Below are positions 44,861-55,899 of a DNA stretch of 64,000 bases, piece by piece; the first letter of the stretch is position 1; every line of letters begins with the position of its first letter. This DNA comes from Sabethes cyaneus. Taxonomy: Eukaryota; Arthropoda; Insecta; Diptera; Culicidae. The stretch spans positions 31,834,847 through 31,898,846 of the forward strand of contig NC_071354.1 of NCBI RefSeq assembly GCF_943734655.1, written 5' to 3'. Both the position numbers and the translations under genes were made by a program. The notes beneath the pieces were generated by a model. That model saw only the letters and a list, made by a program, of their open reading frames with translations. It did no database searches and was not told the DNA's origin.

Positions 44861-45840
44861 TTGTAGGTAATCCGGACAAACTGACGCGACTGATCAGAGC
44901 TACATTGGATCGAGTGATGTGTTTCGTACTGGGACACTCTCGAGCCCCTTCGAGACGCGGCGAGGGTTGAGACAAGGTGACGTTTTATCCTGCGTGTTGT
45001 TCAACATCGCTCTTGAGGGGGTGATCCGACGAGCGAGCATCGAAACGAGAGGCACGATTTTTACCAAAGGTAGCCAACTTCGCGACGGCGGAGGCAATCT
45101 ACGCCAGACTGAAAGCGGAGTCTAGGAGAATTGGGCTAAAAATAAATGCGTCGAAGACAAATACATGAAAGGAAGAGGCTCAAAGGAAACAAACGCACGT
45201 CTCCCATGGACGGTAACCGTTGACGGCGACGCACTAGAAGTGGTAGAGGAGTTCGTGTATTTGGGATCGCTGGTGACCGCGGACAACAACACTAGTAAGG
45301 AGATCCAGCGGCGCATCCAAGCGGGAAATAGGGCCTACTTTGCCCTTCGTAAAACGCTACGATCAGGAAGCATATGCCGCCGTACTAAGCTAACAATGTA
45401 CAAAACCCCTTATAGTCTTTTATGGACTTGAAGCCGTGACACTGCTCACGGATTACATACGCGTCCGTGCCATGTTCGAGTAGAAAGTGTTGCGGACAAT
45501 ATTTGTCGGAGTACAAACTGAAAGCGGAGAGTGGCGGAGGTGTATGAATCACGAGCTACAGGCACTGCTTGGGGAGATTCCCATCGTACATCTAGCGAAA
45601 GTTCGCAGGCTATTGTGGACCGGACACGTCGTAAGGATGCCGGACGACAGGGCGACGTAAATGGTCCTTTTCAGGGGGGTCCAACGTGCACGATGACTCG
45701 ACCACGTCGAAAGCGATTTGCGACTTCTGAGACGACTAGGAAATTGGCGACGAGTGGTCCAAGACCGAGTTGAATGGAGACGAGTGCTTGAAACAGCACG
45801 TGCCACCCCGGCTTTATGCTGAAGAAGAAGAAGAAGAAGA
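44861..45840 (+). mobile_element. RTE-like LINE fragment lacking the catalytic FADD
   Basis: Frames read RATLDRVMCFV, RRGLRQGDVLSCVLFNIALEGV, then GTIFTKGSQL joined directly to RDGGGNLRQTESGV. The segment that carries GFADD in the related copies is missing. EVVEEFVYLGSLVTADNNTS and LLWTGHVVRMPDD follow, and the element ends in a (GAA)n tail at about 45825-45840. Confidence 0.8.
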
Positions 45841-46663
45841 ACGCACTTGCAGTTGGTGTTTTTTGTAGTACTACTGGTTGAGGAATTTTCTACGGACCTA
45901 TGGATCAAGTGTTCGTACCTACGGATTTTTATAAACTTCACGGAAAAAGTTGGAAATCTCTTTCAGATACAAAACTTACAAGTACGCTACATACATGTGA
46001 ATAGTAACCCAAAATGCACAACTTCATTCTTTATGTTGAAGGATGTTGAAAAGTGTCAAAAAGGCGTTAAAATAAAAGAGACGATAAAACCGACAAAAGA
46101 CGCCAGAAAATGCCTAAAGCAGATGTCAAATAACGACGAACAGACGGCGAAACGCATTAAAATGATGGTAAAAAGATCATGAAAGGCGGCAGAAATATGG
46201 CAGAGAGATGACAAAAAGATGGCGAGAAAGTACCGAAAAGACAGCAATTAGATGACGAAAAGATGACGGAAGACGATGAAAACAGAAAAGAGTTGTGAAA
46301 AATTACTATGGAGAGACAATTAATTAAGACACCGAAAAAATCGCCGGAACAGTAATAAAGAATGTCAAAAAAAGACTATAGAAAACGATAAAAAGACTGT
46401 AAATAGTGTAAAAAAGGCAAAAAGAAGACGACAAAAAGGCGGTAAAATAGCGATAAAAAAGAACATGACAAAAAAAAACAAGTAAAATGCCTCAAAAAGG
46501 GGCCAAACAAACGAAAAAGACGGCGAATATACGATAGAAAGACCATGAAAAAAGTTGTTCTTGTCATGACAACAGACAGGACGACGAAAAAATGGCAAAA
46601 AAGTAACTAAAAGTCAGCAAGGAAAAAAACGGCGAAACGACGACAAAAAACGATGAAAAGATT
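45841..46663. repeat. Purine-rich degenerate repeats (GACGAAAAGAC-type)
   Basis: From about 46030 the plus strand becomes a long run of imperfect GAC(G/A)AAAA(A/G) words. The antisense frames read as Phe/Val/Leu/Arg-rich hydrophobic strings, an artefact of composition. Confidence 0.6.
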
Positions 46664-47100
46664 TGACCAAACCTCGTGATTTTAGTCATGACCTTGAAAT
46701 GCGGTCAGGCATATATCAATATTTTTTGAAACGATGGTTCTACAAATGATGAAGGGACGGTAAGGGAAAGTAATGAAGAAGGATTTTTTGGGAATGGAGG
46801 GGAAAGAGTGGAAAAGAAGGGGGGGGGGGTAATAGGTAGCTACGCTTAACAAGTTGTCGTTGTGACTTCTACTTTTTTGTCCAATGCAGGAAGGTGCATT
46901 ATAGTTTGGTTCGACCCATGCACCTTCCAGCATTGGACAAAAAGGCAGGTATCACAACGACAACTTGTTAGGCGTAGCTACCTATTACCCCCCCCCCCCC
47001 TTCCTTTCCACTCTTTCCCCTCCATTCCCAAAAAAATCCTTCTTCATTACTTTCCCTTACCGTCCCTTCATCAATTGTAGAACCATCGTTTAAAAAAATA
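46664..47100. repeat. Large palindrome of two SINE bodies, head to head
   Basis: The left arm (about 46718-46898) matches the reverse complement of the right arm (about 46917-47100) almost base for base, including a G-run on the left (about 46820) and the C-run on the right (about 46988). The loop is about 18 bp. The sequence is the body of the 3.5-kb SINE without its tRNA-like head. The third copy of the CTTGAAATGCGGTCAGGCA direct repeat sits at the left edge (46689-46710). Confidence 0.8.
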
Positions 47101-47850
47101 TTGATGAAAAGATTCCAAATATGGAAAAGAAAAACCACAAATTGAGAACGAAAAGCCGCCAAAGCCAGGATTTCGACCGATTCTTTTTTTCTACCGCAGT
47201 CACACCAACGCGCATTCAAGTTTACACCGTCCGTTTAGTGGTGGAATACGAACGCTATGCATAACAGAACTAGCAGTTTGCTCAGTCAAACGCCGATTGA
47301 ACGCAGTAGAACGAACGCATTCCAAACCTTTTTAACATTTTCGTTTCGATCAAGTTGCCTTTACCGTTTGGAGCAGCGAATGACTGCAAAACAGTCTAAT
47401 GACTGGCAGTCACCATGCTAACAAAAAGCAACCGCACTATCGTATGATTCAATACTACAAAAAACAACCACTACATGCGCATGGAAGAAGTCGGTTTGAC
47501 TCCGTCCAATACAAACGAATATTTTGCTTGTGTCGGACCGACGTCCGGGTGACAAACTATTACTGTAAGCAGCCGATTTGGAGACAAAAAGAGAAACGAA
47601 AAAATACGTCACCGTATGGTTCTAGTCAGTTCTCGTGCAGTTTATATTCTCAAACGCAAAGCAAAACGGCAGATCGACTGTTTGCTTTTGCTGAAAGGCC
47701 GCATGAATTGTAAGACGGTAGCAGCGCAAGCGGCAGATTGGATTCAAAAAACAGTCAAATGATCGTTCAAAAAGCGCAGGTTGAATGCGGATAGCATGCG
47801 CATTCAAGGCAGTCACATTCAACTTGCGATCTCTTTTCAAGCCCTGACCA
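47101..47850. other. No gene recognised
   Basis: Mixed-composition sequence between purine-rich blocks. Open frames here have no recognisable content. Confidence 0.35.
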
Positions 47851-47859
47851 AAACACGAT

Positions 47860-49950
47860 CAAAAAGACGACAAAATCGGCAAAAGGCAGCCGGAAAAGCA
47901 ACAAAAATATGCCAAACATAGACGTCGAAAAACGATGAACGGATGACAAAAATACGACGGAAAGGTGGCCAAAAAACTATGAAAAGACGACAAAAATAAG
48001 ATACAGAGAGATAACAAATACGAATAAAGACAACAAAGAGATACTTAAAAGACAACGAAAAAAATATCGACGAAAGAAAGACGGAACGAGAGCATATTGA
48101 TGATAAAGAGATGGCATAAATACGACAGAAGTACGATGAAAATAAAAGTATAAGATACCACATGTGATATTGCTAAAAAAAAGGCAATGAAAAAAATCAT
48201 GAAAAAGTAAAAGTGAAACGATAGCGAAACAATGGCAAAACAGCAATAAAACATGAAAACGAAAAACAGGACGAACAGGAATAAATGACTAATTTGCGGC
48301 AGTAAACCGACAAAATAATGACAAAAAAAAACAATAATAACATGATGAAAGCGGCGAAGAACCACCGAAAAAAGCGTTGAAACAGACGTTAAAAACGACG
48401 AACAGACGATGAAAATAGGATGAAAAGGTGACAAAAAGACTACGAAAAGACGATGAAAATATGACTGAGAGATGACAGAAAGACGACGAATATGAAAACA
48501 GGACAATAAACAGATAACAAAAAGGCGGTAAAAAGGAGTAGAAAAGACAATAAGAGGACGAAAGGATAACAAACAGACGACAAAAAAACGATGAAGAGGC
48601 GGCGAAAAGAGGAGAGACGATAAAAATATGCCTAAGAAATGACAAAGAATGTCAAAAATGATAGCAAACGACGAAAAGAATAAAAAGATGCAGAAACGGA
48701 GATGAAGAGAAGACATAAACATGGCCAACAACGATTACAAATGACGACAAAACGCCACCAAAAACGATAAAGATTCACAACAACTCGCTGAACGGTAGTA
48801 TCCCAGATCACTGTCGGCATATGGGTTGAAGAACTAATACCGGAGGAGTGGTTGGATGCAATGTTGTGAATCGCGCGAGAAGTCAACCATGCCATGCTCA
48901 CACGCGAAGGAGTATTACGCTTATGCCGCACACGCAGGTGTGAAAGAAACAATCGCCGGGGCTGTGTGCAGTCATTCTACTACCCACACACTCGCGCACG
49001 CACTTCCTAACATCGTCTTCCTGCATAGCTTAGCATAGAGATAGTTAAAAGACAACAAAAAAAATATCGACGAAAAAAAGACGAAAAGAGAGCATATAGA
49101 TGACAAAGAGATGGCATAAATACGACAGAAAAATGATGAAAATATAAGTATAAAATACCACATGTGATATTGCTAAATAAGGCGTTGAAAAAGTGAAAGT
49201 GAAAAGATAGCGAAACAATGCCAAAACAGCAACAAAAAATGAATAACGAAAAACAGGACGAACAGGAATAAGTGACTAATTTACGACTGAAGAACGACGA
49301 AATGACGACAAAAACATGATGAAAGCGGCGAAGAACCACCGAAAAAAGCATTGAAACAGACAATGAAAATGGGATGAAAAGGTGACAAAAAGACTACGAG
49401 AAGACGATGGAAATATGACTGAGAGATGACAGAAAGACGACGAATATGAAGACAAGACAATAAACAGATAACAAAAAGGCGGTAAAAAGGTGTCGAAAAG
49501 ACAATAATTGCACGAAAAGATAACAAAAAGACGACGAAGAGGCGGCGAAAAGAGGAGAGACGATGAAAATATGCCAAAGAAATGACAAAGAATGTCAAAA
49601 ATGATAGCAAACGACGAAAAGAATAAAAAGATGCAGGAATGGAGATGAAGAGACGACATAAACACGGCCACATAGCGCCAAAAACGATTACAAATGAGGA
49701 TAAAACACCACCAAAAGACGATAAAGAATAACAACTCGCTGAACGGTATCCCAGATCATTGTCGGCATCTGGATGGAAGAACTAATACCGGATGCCTACT
49801 CACACGCGAAAGAGTATGAGAAACATAGCATTCAACGCTTACGCCGCACGCGCAGGTGTGAAAGAAACAGCCGCCGGGGCCGTGTGCAACCATTCTGCTA
49901 CCCACACACTCGCGCACGCACATCCTCACATCGTCTTCCTGCATAGCTTA
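47860..49950. repeat. Tandem duplication of about 1 kb in purine-rich DNA
   Basis: Unit 1 (about 48030-49030) and unit 2 (about 49030-49950) share the same order: a GACGACAAAAAG-rich block; ATACCACATGTGATATTGCTAA (about 48155 and 49155); CTCGCTGAACGGTA (48784 and 49736); and a GCGC-rich end with CGTCTTCCTGCATAGCTTA (about 49013 and 49933). Offsets shrink from about 1000 to 927 bp, so indels have accumulated. No gene is contained. Confidence 0.75.
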
Positions 49951-50239
49951 TTCCGGAGTCAAAAAACCCGTGGGGAATCAGCTGCCCGTTTCTACTCACG
50001 GGCGGAAGTACGAGCCGTGAGTAATCGGTATCAGCACATCGGACTGCAACGATGAACGACGAGCGATGACTGTAGCTGTTAGCTAAACACACTCTCGCAA
50101 AAATCCGTAGCAGTGCTCAGTGCAAGAAGAAATAAGTGCGGGAGTTTTAAAGGGGTACTTATGCCGGCGTGTTCGTTAGAATGAGTACGTGTGTGTGAGA
50201 AAATTAGACCACACGAGTGTGGGCTTCGCAGCACTGGTT

Positions 50240-51195
50240 AGATGGCCTCATTTGCGCTATTTTTTAAAAAGGACATCAACTCGAATGGAAAAATTATCGA
50301 GGCATAACATTGCTCAACTCGACCTATAAAGGGCTCTTCGGCTCTTCCGTATCCTGTTCTGGTTAGCGGAGTCCTTCGTCGGCGAGTACCAAGCTGGTTT
50401 TCGTGAGAGTCGCTCCCCAACGGATCAAATTTTAATGTGCGTTAGCTACGGGAGTGCAACTCTCGTCACAGACGCATCTGTTTTTGGATTTCAAGGCGGC
50501 GTACGATGCATTTAACCGAAATGAGATGTGGCAGATATTGATAGAACATGATTTTCCGATTAAACTAATTAAGCTGATTCGTGCGATGCTGGAAGGGTCA
50601 AAATCATGTGTCAGTCACGTCAGCCATGCATCATGTGTATAGAACTAGGGGAATGCACTGAAGCAAGAAGATGCACTCGTTAGCCTGTTTTTCAACATTA
50701 CCGTGGTACATGCTTCTTGGTTCTGCGAAACCGTAGAGCAGTGAAAGAAGGCTTTAGATCTTTTACTTTGTAAGCAGCAAGGTTGGGACTTACTTGGGAA
50801 CATGGGAGTCTAAATGGTGTTGGTGCCGAAATGGAGCTGGATGGATGGAGAACAATATGAAGTACTGGAGGAATGCATATACTTTGGAAGTCCCGAAGTT
50901 TGCAAATTTGCTCAAAGCAGGTGCTCTACAGATTAGATTCTCCAAGTGGCCCTTTATGGACCTGACTCATGACGGGTTTTTGCGCGTAAAATCCTTCTAT
51001 CAATACTTGGTGGCAAAACGGAAAATTGAGTGTGAACCGAGAGCTGTGTCGAGTGTACAAATATGCTGATAAAGTGAAGACAGTACAATATAGGAGGCTG
51101 CGGTTTATTAAGCACGTGGCCGTGACCGACAATACTAGATGATCATAATGCGTTGTTCAGCACAGGATCGACGACGGACCGTCGCCACTAAAGTG
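50240..51195 (+). mobile_element. RTE-like LINE remnant
   Basis: WKNYRGITLLNSTYKGL (about 50290), LFLDFKAAYDAFNRNEMWQI and IEHDFPIKLIKLIRAML (50470-50590), then decayed sequence ending RRLRFIKHVAV (about 51100) and a short AAGTAAGTAAG tail (about 51182). The upstream RT motif EEWLDA sits separately at about 48845, before the duplicated block. Confidence 0.65.
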
Positions 51196-52681
51196 AAGTA
51201 AGTAAGTTGCTTCCAAAAGTGCTCGAAACTGCTTGGAAAAATTGAAGACTTGGAGGGAAAGGAAGATATTTTCTTTTCCTAACCTCTAGCAGGACCAAAG
51301 TGTCGTCGAATGGATCGTCAGTTTATGGCTCGTCAAAGGACGAAGCCTCTTGAAGATTGCGACCTTAGCAGTGACTTCTTTAAGTATTTATGGAAGGTGC
51401 GTTTGAAGTTCCAAAGTCCAGAAGGTCCTTGACGGTCAGACTAGGGTCACTGATTACACCGTCAATATCCACTTCAGAGTACGCGTAACGCACTGTGGAT
51501 GAATCACCCTAAGTCACAGACTGAATGAAGCAAATACTCCAATCAGCAGCAAAGTCCCCAAAAAAGACTCAGACGACATTCTCGCAAATTTTAAAATTTT
51601 CCTTTTCACTTGTTAAAAAGTGAGAACTGTTCTGTTTATCAACTGGCATGCGTGTGTTTATCATACATAACATATTAATTTATTTCAATGTTTTAATGCT
51701 TTCTAAGGTAGTGACAGTCAAAAAATTACGATTTGCTTTCACTCACAATTTGTTTTTTTTTAACTAAAAATAATGAGTTTCCGTCATGTAAATATTTAGT
51801 TCGACTGTAGTGTGTGCTGCATCCATGCCTAGTTTGCACGGCCTCAGAAAAGGTGTATGGAAAGAGCAGATTTTTCCGTTATTTTTTATTTTAATTTAGC
51901 ATTCAGGTTCAAATAGTCATCATTCGATTTTTGGATTTCGAGAGCGTTTTTATTTTTTAAATATCTGCTGGGTATAGTTGATTTTTTTAAAGAAATTTGG
52001 AACCTCTGCGCGATCATTTTGATCTGTTATAGTAGTCCTAAGGCTTGTTTAGTCAGTTCTTTGATCTGGCGATTTCGATATTGGTTTAGACAGAAAAGTT
52101 GAAGTTTTGGTGTGGGTTTATTTTGGTTTGCAATTGTAAGGTACCCGTTATTCACTAATCAAAATACTTCTAAAATTAAATTTATATTGGTAAAACAGGT
52201 CTTGTTTGCGAAGTATTGCTTTCATGTGTGTGCGTTTGTGTGTGATAATTTAAGTGCCTGTGATGTTGCTGATATTGCTTGCAAGGTAGTAGTTGTAATC
52301 GGTCCCCACAGGGAAGTTAACAAAACTAGAGTAAATCCACCGAAAAAAAAAGTATTTCTGTCACATAACAAATATCGGAACACTAATAAAGCAGATAAAT
52401 TTTTTCACCACAACAACACTAACCGTCTAGCGTTCTGTGTCCTCTACTGTCTCCTATATCCAACCTTCACACACACTAATTTCACCCTACCATTTTCTCT
52501 TTGTTGTTAAGTCAGACGAAAGCGGATTCCTGAACGCACATGAAACCAACTTCCACGAATGCTTCAGGCATCCGTTTCCGATTTACCAATGCAAATTGCC
52601 GCGAAACCGAATGTTACTGACAGTTGCTTCTCTTTTGCTACCTTGGTCCTTGGGGCTCAATATACCACGGCTGAACGATAG
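51196..52681 (+). other. CEPT intron 3, distal part
   Basis: No gene recognised. The stretch before the exon 4 acceptor (GAACGATAG) is only moderately pyrimidine-rich. Confidence 0.45.
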
Positions 52682-52840
52682 GGAACCAGCGTCCTATCGC
52701 CCATCATACCGTTCCTGTTTGTGGTGGTGCCCGCCTACGTTATCTCGCAAAAGTCCACCGATCACATCTACGAGAACTATCCGTCGTTGTACATTATGGC
52801 CTTTGGAATGATCACGGCTAAGGTGACTAACCGGTTAGTG
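52682..52840 (+). CDS. CEPT1: CEPT exon 4
   Basis: 159 nt (53 codons), phase 0, donor GTAAGT at 52841. It encodes GTSVLSPIIPFLFVVVPAYV, a membrane helix, then a loop and a second helix ending MITAKVTNRLV. GTSVLSP directly follows GKNGST(V/I)A in the family, confirming the join with any of the exon 3 versions. Confidence 0.92.
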
Positions 52841-52907
52841 GTAAGTAAAGATTCGAGTGGAATAAGTGGAGAGTTCATCAATTAATAATGACTGATTTCC
52901 GTTTAAG

Positions 52908-53072
52908 GTTGCCCATATGACCAAAAGTGAGATGGAGTACCTGGATTGGGGTCTTATAGGACCCCTGTGTCTGTTCCTGAACCAGTACTTCAACAGTTTC
53001 CTTCCAGAGTATTATCTTTTGTGGTTCGCACTGCTCTGGTGTTCTGTTGATCTAGTCCGGTATTGTGGTCAG
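52908..53072 (+). CDS. CEPT1: CEPT exon 5
   Basis: 165 nt (55 codons), phase 0, acceptor CGTTTAAG and donor GTACGG. It begins VAHMTKSEMEYLDWGLIGPL and continues FLNQYFNSFLPEYYLLWFAL, both strongly conserved in CEPT1-type enzymes. The intron between exons 4 and 5 is only 67 bp. Confidence 0.94.
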
Positions 53073-53138
53073 GTACGGGGTGGTGGTCGTTAAAATGAAG
53101 TCAAATTTCGTAGTTCTAATGTCTTGCCTTTTTTCTAG

Positions 53139-53360
53139 GTGTGTTTGGAAATCTGTGCCTACCTGAAGATCGAGCTGTTCCGTATCCAGTTCCCAGCGAG
53201 ACCGCAGATGACATCACAAGGTACGAACATGCCGCATCATCATCACGAAGGTAAAAACGGTACGCATAACACCCACATACAGCAGCCGGCGCTGTCCCAG
53301 CCGGCAAATAGAAAACATCAGACGCGCGCTAGCAGTAGGAAGCATAACTCCCATCAATAA
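53139..53360 (+). CDS. CEPT1: CEPT exon 6 with read-through stop
   Basis: Acceptor TTTTTTCTAG. It encodes VCLEICAYLKIELFRIQFP, the last conserved segment, and then a His/Asn/Ser-rich tail to TAA at 53358-53360. An internal donor, CAAG|GTACGA (53221), leaves one base in the codon. Both downstream candidate exons (62269 and 63934) supply the two bases needed to continue as Gly-Ser. The tail after 53220 may therefore be one of three alternative C-termini. Confidence 0.88.
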   Translation: MCLEICAYLKIELFRIQFPARPQMTSQGTNMPHHHHEGKNGTHNTHIQQPALSQPANRKHQTRASSRKHNSHQ

Positions 53361-53900
53361 CCATCAGGGGGTGGTTGTTGTTGTTTGCAGAGCGTTTTCC
53401 TTTTTTGGTTTTTCGCAAAAGCGTAGAATATTGTACTACTTATTATTATAGAACAATGCGCCAGTCTTCTCTGCGGGTGCTCCCTTGATGGACTCCCAAA
53501 GAGATTGTGATTTTCGATTTTTGGGTAGGGAATTTGCCAATAGGGTAACGAGGGACAGCTAAAGAGCGAAAACGGTACAGTCTTTTTACAGGGTGGAGAG
53601 GTTCGATCGTCAAAGCCTAAACTTTTCTTTTTCACAATATTTGAAATTTGCGTTTATGAGTGACAGCAGTTCTTCATCCCATTTCTCATAAGCAAAATTT
53701 CAATTTATAAATGTTTTTCATTTCACGTGAATTTTCAATTAGGGAATTTACATCCCCCAATCCGGTTGAAAATTGATTAATTTATTCAGTAAGACCAAAT
53801 ATGTCATTCCACGCTGTTAAATCTAAATAGGGTCAGTCACCCTTCATTGTTTGAAAGACATAGTTTGTCGTTGAATCTCAACGCGAATATCTTTTCATCC
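53361..53900 (+). other. Probable CEPT 3' UTR (short form)
   Basis: Non-coding sequence after the exon 6 stop. No canonical AATAAA was found in this stretch, so the end of the transcript is not located. Confidence 0.35.
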
Positions 53901-53902
53901 TG

Positions 53903-54403
53903 TCACGAAATTCTAAAAGCAAAGAAAAATGTTATCCTTCCTATGGTCATGTTTTTCGTAAAGGTCAGGTGAGAGTCGCGTAGGTCTTGGTCGTTGGTCC
54001 ATTCCAATCGTCCAATAAAGTTGCTGAAAGTGGACACAGGGGTTATTAGCAAATCAGATGCGCAGGTGTTTGATTGTCCCACAAATGGAAATGCAATGGT
54101 AAAATCATTGAACACTGGTGGATCTATGTACATAGGTTGTGCACTGGTATTTGGATCGATTGATCCAGCTAATGTTTTCTGAACGAATCCAGGGCCAGGC
54201 ACAAAGCAAACTATATTAAACGAAGAGCAACTTTTCAATAGGCAAGTCGCTGTCACTAAGTGGTCATAATTTGGTTGGTCAAATGGCAAAATATTGAAAG
54301 TAGAAAACAAGAAATATTCTAAGCGGTACAGCGCAGCCTTGAGGGCAACATGTCGTGCATGTGGTGTTACTTTTTCAAAAATGCATGTGAAGACAGTTAT
54401 CAT
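53903..54403 (-). CDS. Unidentified 166-codon open frame
   Basis: An uninterrupted frame opens just upstream of the ATG at 54403 and stops at 53903. It is the longest open stretch in the 3' region that I cannot assign. Pieces such as FNIVCFVPGPGF, MYIDPPVFNDFTIAFPFVG and TNDQDLRDSHLTF have balanced, beta-strand-like composition rather than the Phe/Lys bias of chance frames. A remnant of an unrecognised transposon, or a captured fragment of an insect virus structural gene, are both possible. No function is claimed. Confidence 0.35.
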   Translation of the reverse strand: MITVFTCIFEKVTPHARHVALKAALYRLEYFLFSTFNILPFDQPNYDHLVTATCLLKSCSSFNIVCFVPGPGFVQKTLAGSIDPNTSAQPMYIDPPVFNDFTIAFPFVGQSNTCASDLLITPVSTFSNFIGRLEWTNDQDLRDSHLTFTKNMTIGRITFFFAFRIS

Positions 54404-54654
54404 TCTATAACATTGATAGTGGCTACAGTCGTGTAAATATCAGGAAATATAAACGACGGATACACTGCCCGTAACTTATTTTGAAAATGTATCTACGGGT
54501 TCGGCCATAATAAGAGAAGCGGAAGTTTTGATAATGCATAATGTGAATATGTTGACAATGTGGATAATTTTGGACATTTTTGCTTGGAAACACGTAAGGC
54601 TAAGGCGTCGCGGTTAGAAAAACCAATAAAATGAAGCTTCTTGGTAGATAGAAG

Positions 54655-54750
54655 GCGAACGAGGGGCTTAGACTGGTAGAGTGGTTACCAATTTTCTTTG
54701 ACTCAAGGATTTTACCTTGGCTCGAACCACGGAATTTCCAGTTTGGTAAA
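54655..54750 (+). mobile_element. Candidate tRNA-like SINE head
   Basis: GGCTTAGACTGGTAGAGTGG (about 54665) resembles a tRNA D-arm with box A. GGCTCGAACCA (about 54718) is a box B-like motif about 45 bases later. The body is unassigned. Confidence 0.35.
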
Positions 54751-54959
54751 AAGGAGCAAACTACGAACCTAGTAAGTGGTGCTAGCTGCTACAATGACAA
54801 CCACCTTTTCTAATTTTCCGCTCTTGTTCCTTCACATCTTATTCCGATTTGGGCAAAAAAAACTATCGTTATGAACAAATAAAATATTGATTTGATGTCA
54901 TATATTCGGTCTTCGGCAATGTTGTTCAAATAGTCGAGACAAATTTTCATTTACATGGT

Positions 54960-55465
54960 GTTTCTAATACATCTAAACCGCAAATGCGCAATGAGATATA
55001 ACAATTTAGATTTTGGGGTCAAACTGACCCCAAGGTATAAACAACGAAAGTTTTCTTTGTACAGATTAAGAGGCCTGACATCTTATGACAAGGTCTGCCT
55101 AACCCTAATTGTTCCATCTATCTCGGTCTATGTTGCTGCCACAAAGACAATCATTAAGACTGTCGCATATAGAGTAAAGCATCTAATGTCTTCGATGGTG
55201 TACTTTACATTCCACCTGGTTTTGAAAAAGTGGCTAGCCTTTGAAGTTTTTCTAGCTTTTTTTGGGTAGGTTTCTCTTTCATTTTTGGTCTTCAGACCAA
55301 CGAGGCATAGGTAATTCTGGGTCTCACAATAGCCAAATTGATCCAATGAATCATCTTCGGTTTCAATTTCCAATGTTGATCAAAAGTATGTAAAAGAATA
55401 TCCATAGAGTATTTGTAGCTTTGTTTACTGCCTGTTCTAGATGTGTTCCAATTATGTTTTCTGTC
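54960..55465. other. No gene recognised
   Basis: Open frames in both directions without a recognised motif, possibly decayed TE sequence. Confidence 0.3.
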
Positions 55466-55469
55466 AAGA

Positions 55470-55870
55470 AATACCCCACTTTACTTCAGTGGCTTGCCGT
55501 CCTAAGACAAAGCTTGTTGAACAAGCTTTCTCCAGTTAGCTCGATTGTGAACTACCGCTCTTCAATTCCACGGACACCGAGTACTCTCTGCCAGATCTCG
55601 CTCCACCATCTTGCTCGCTGCTTTCGTGGTCTTCTTGTCCCTACCGGATTTGAGGTAAACACCATCTTTGCAGGGTAGTTGTCCGGCATTCTTGCAACAT
55701 GCCCTGGCCATCGTATCTGTCCAGCTTTAGTCACCTTTTGCTGGATATTGGGTTCGCCATAGACCTGGGCGAGATCCTGATTTATCCTCCGCCTCCATAC
55801 TCCGTTCTCGTGTACGCCGCCGAAGATCGTACTTTAGCACTCGTCTTTCGAAATCAAACTTGTGTTATTC
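55470..55870 (-). mobile_element. RTE-like LINE C-terminal fragment
   Basis: On the minus strand, IRWPGHVARMPDNYPAKMVF followed by GTRRPRKQRARWW and, in another frame, NRANWRKLVQQALS. This is the C-terminal region after RT in RTE-type elements. The upstream part is frameshifted and no RT core remains. Confidence 0.7.
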
Positions 55871-55899
55871 AACGTAAGTCTTTTCCTTCCGGTGAATGG

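Noticed and set aside
48045..49734. Long minus-strand frames (up to 228 codons) rich in Phe, Val, Leu, Ser and Arg, resembling membrane proteins
   Set aside because: They are the reverse translation of degenerate GACGAAAAA repeats. Several frames are open at once with the same composition, and the unit is tandemly duplicated, so composition explains them.
52112..52811. Alternative plus-strand frames before and over CEPT exon 4
   Set aside because: The frame that continues GKNGSTVA into GTSVLSP is unique and conserved; the others are shadows or low-complexity intron.
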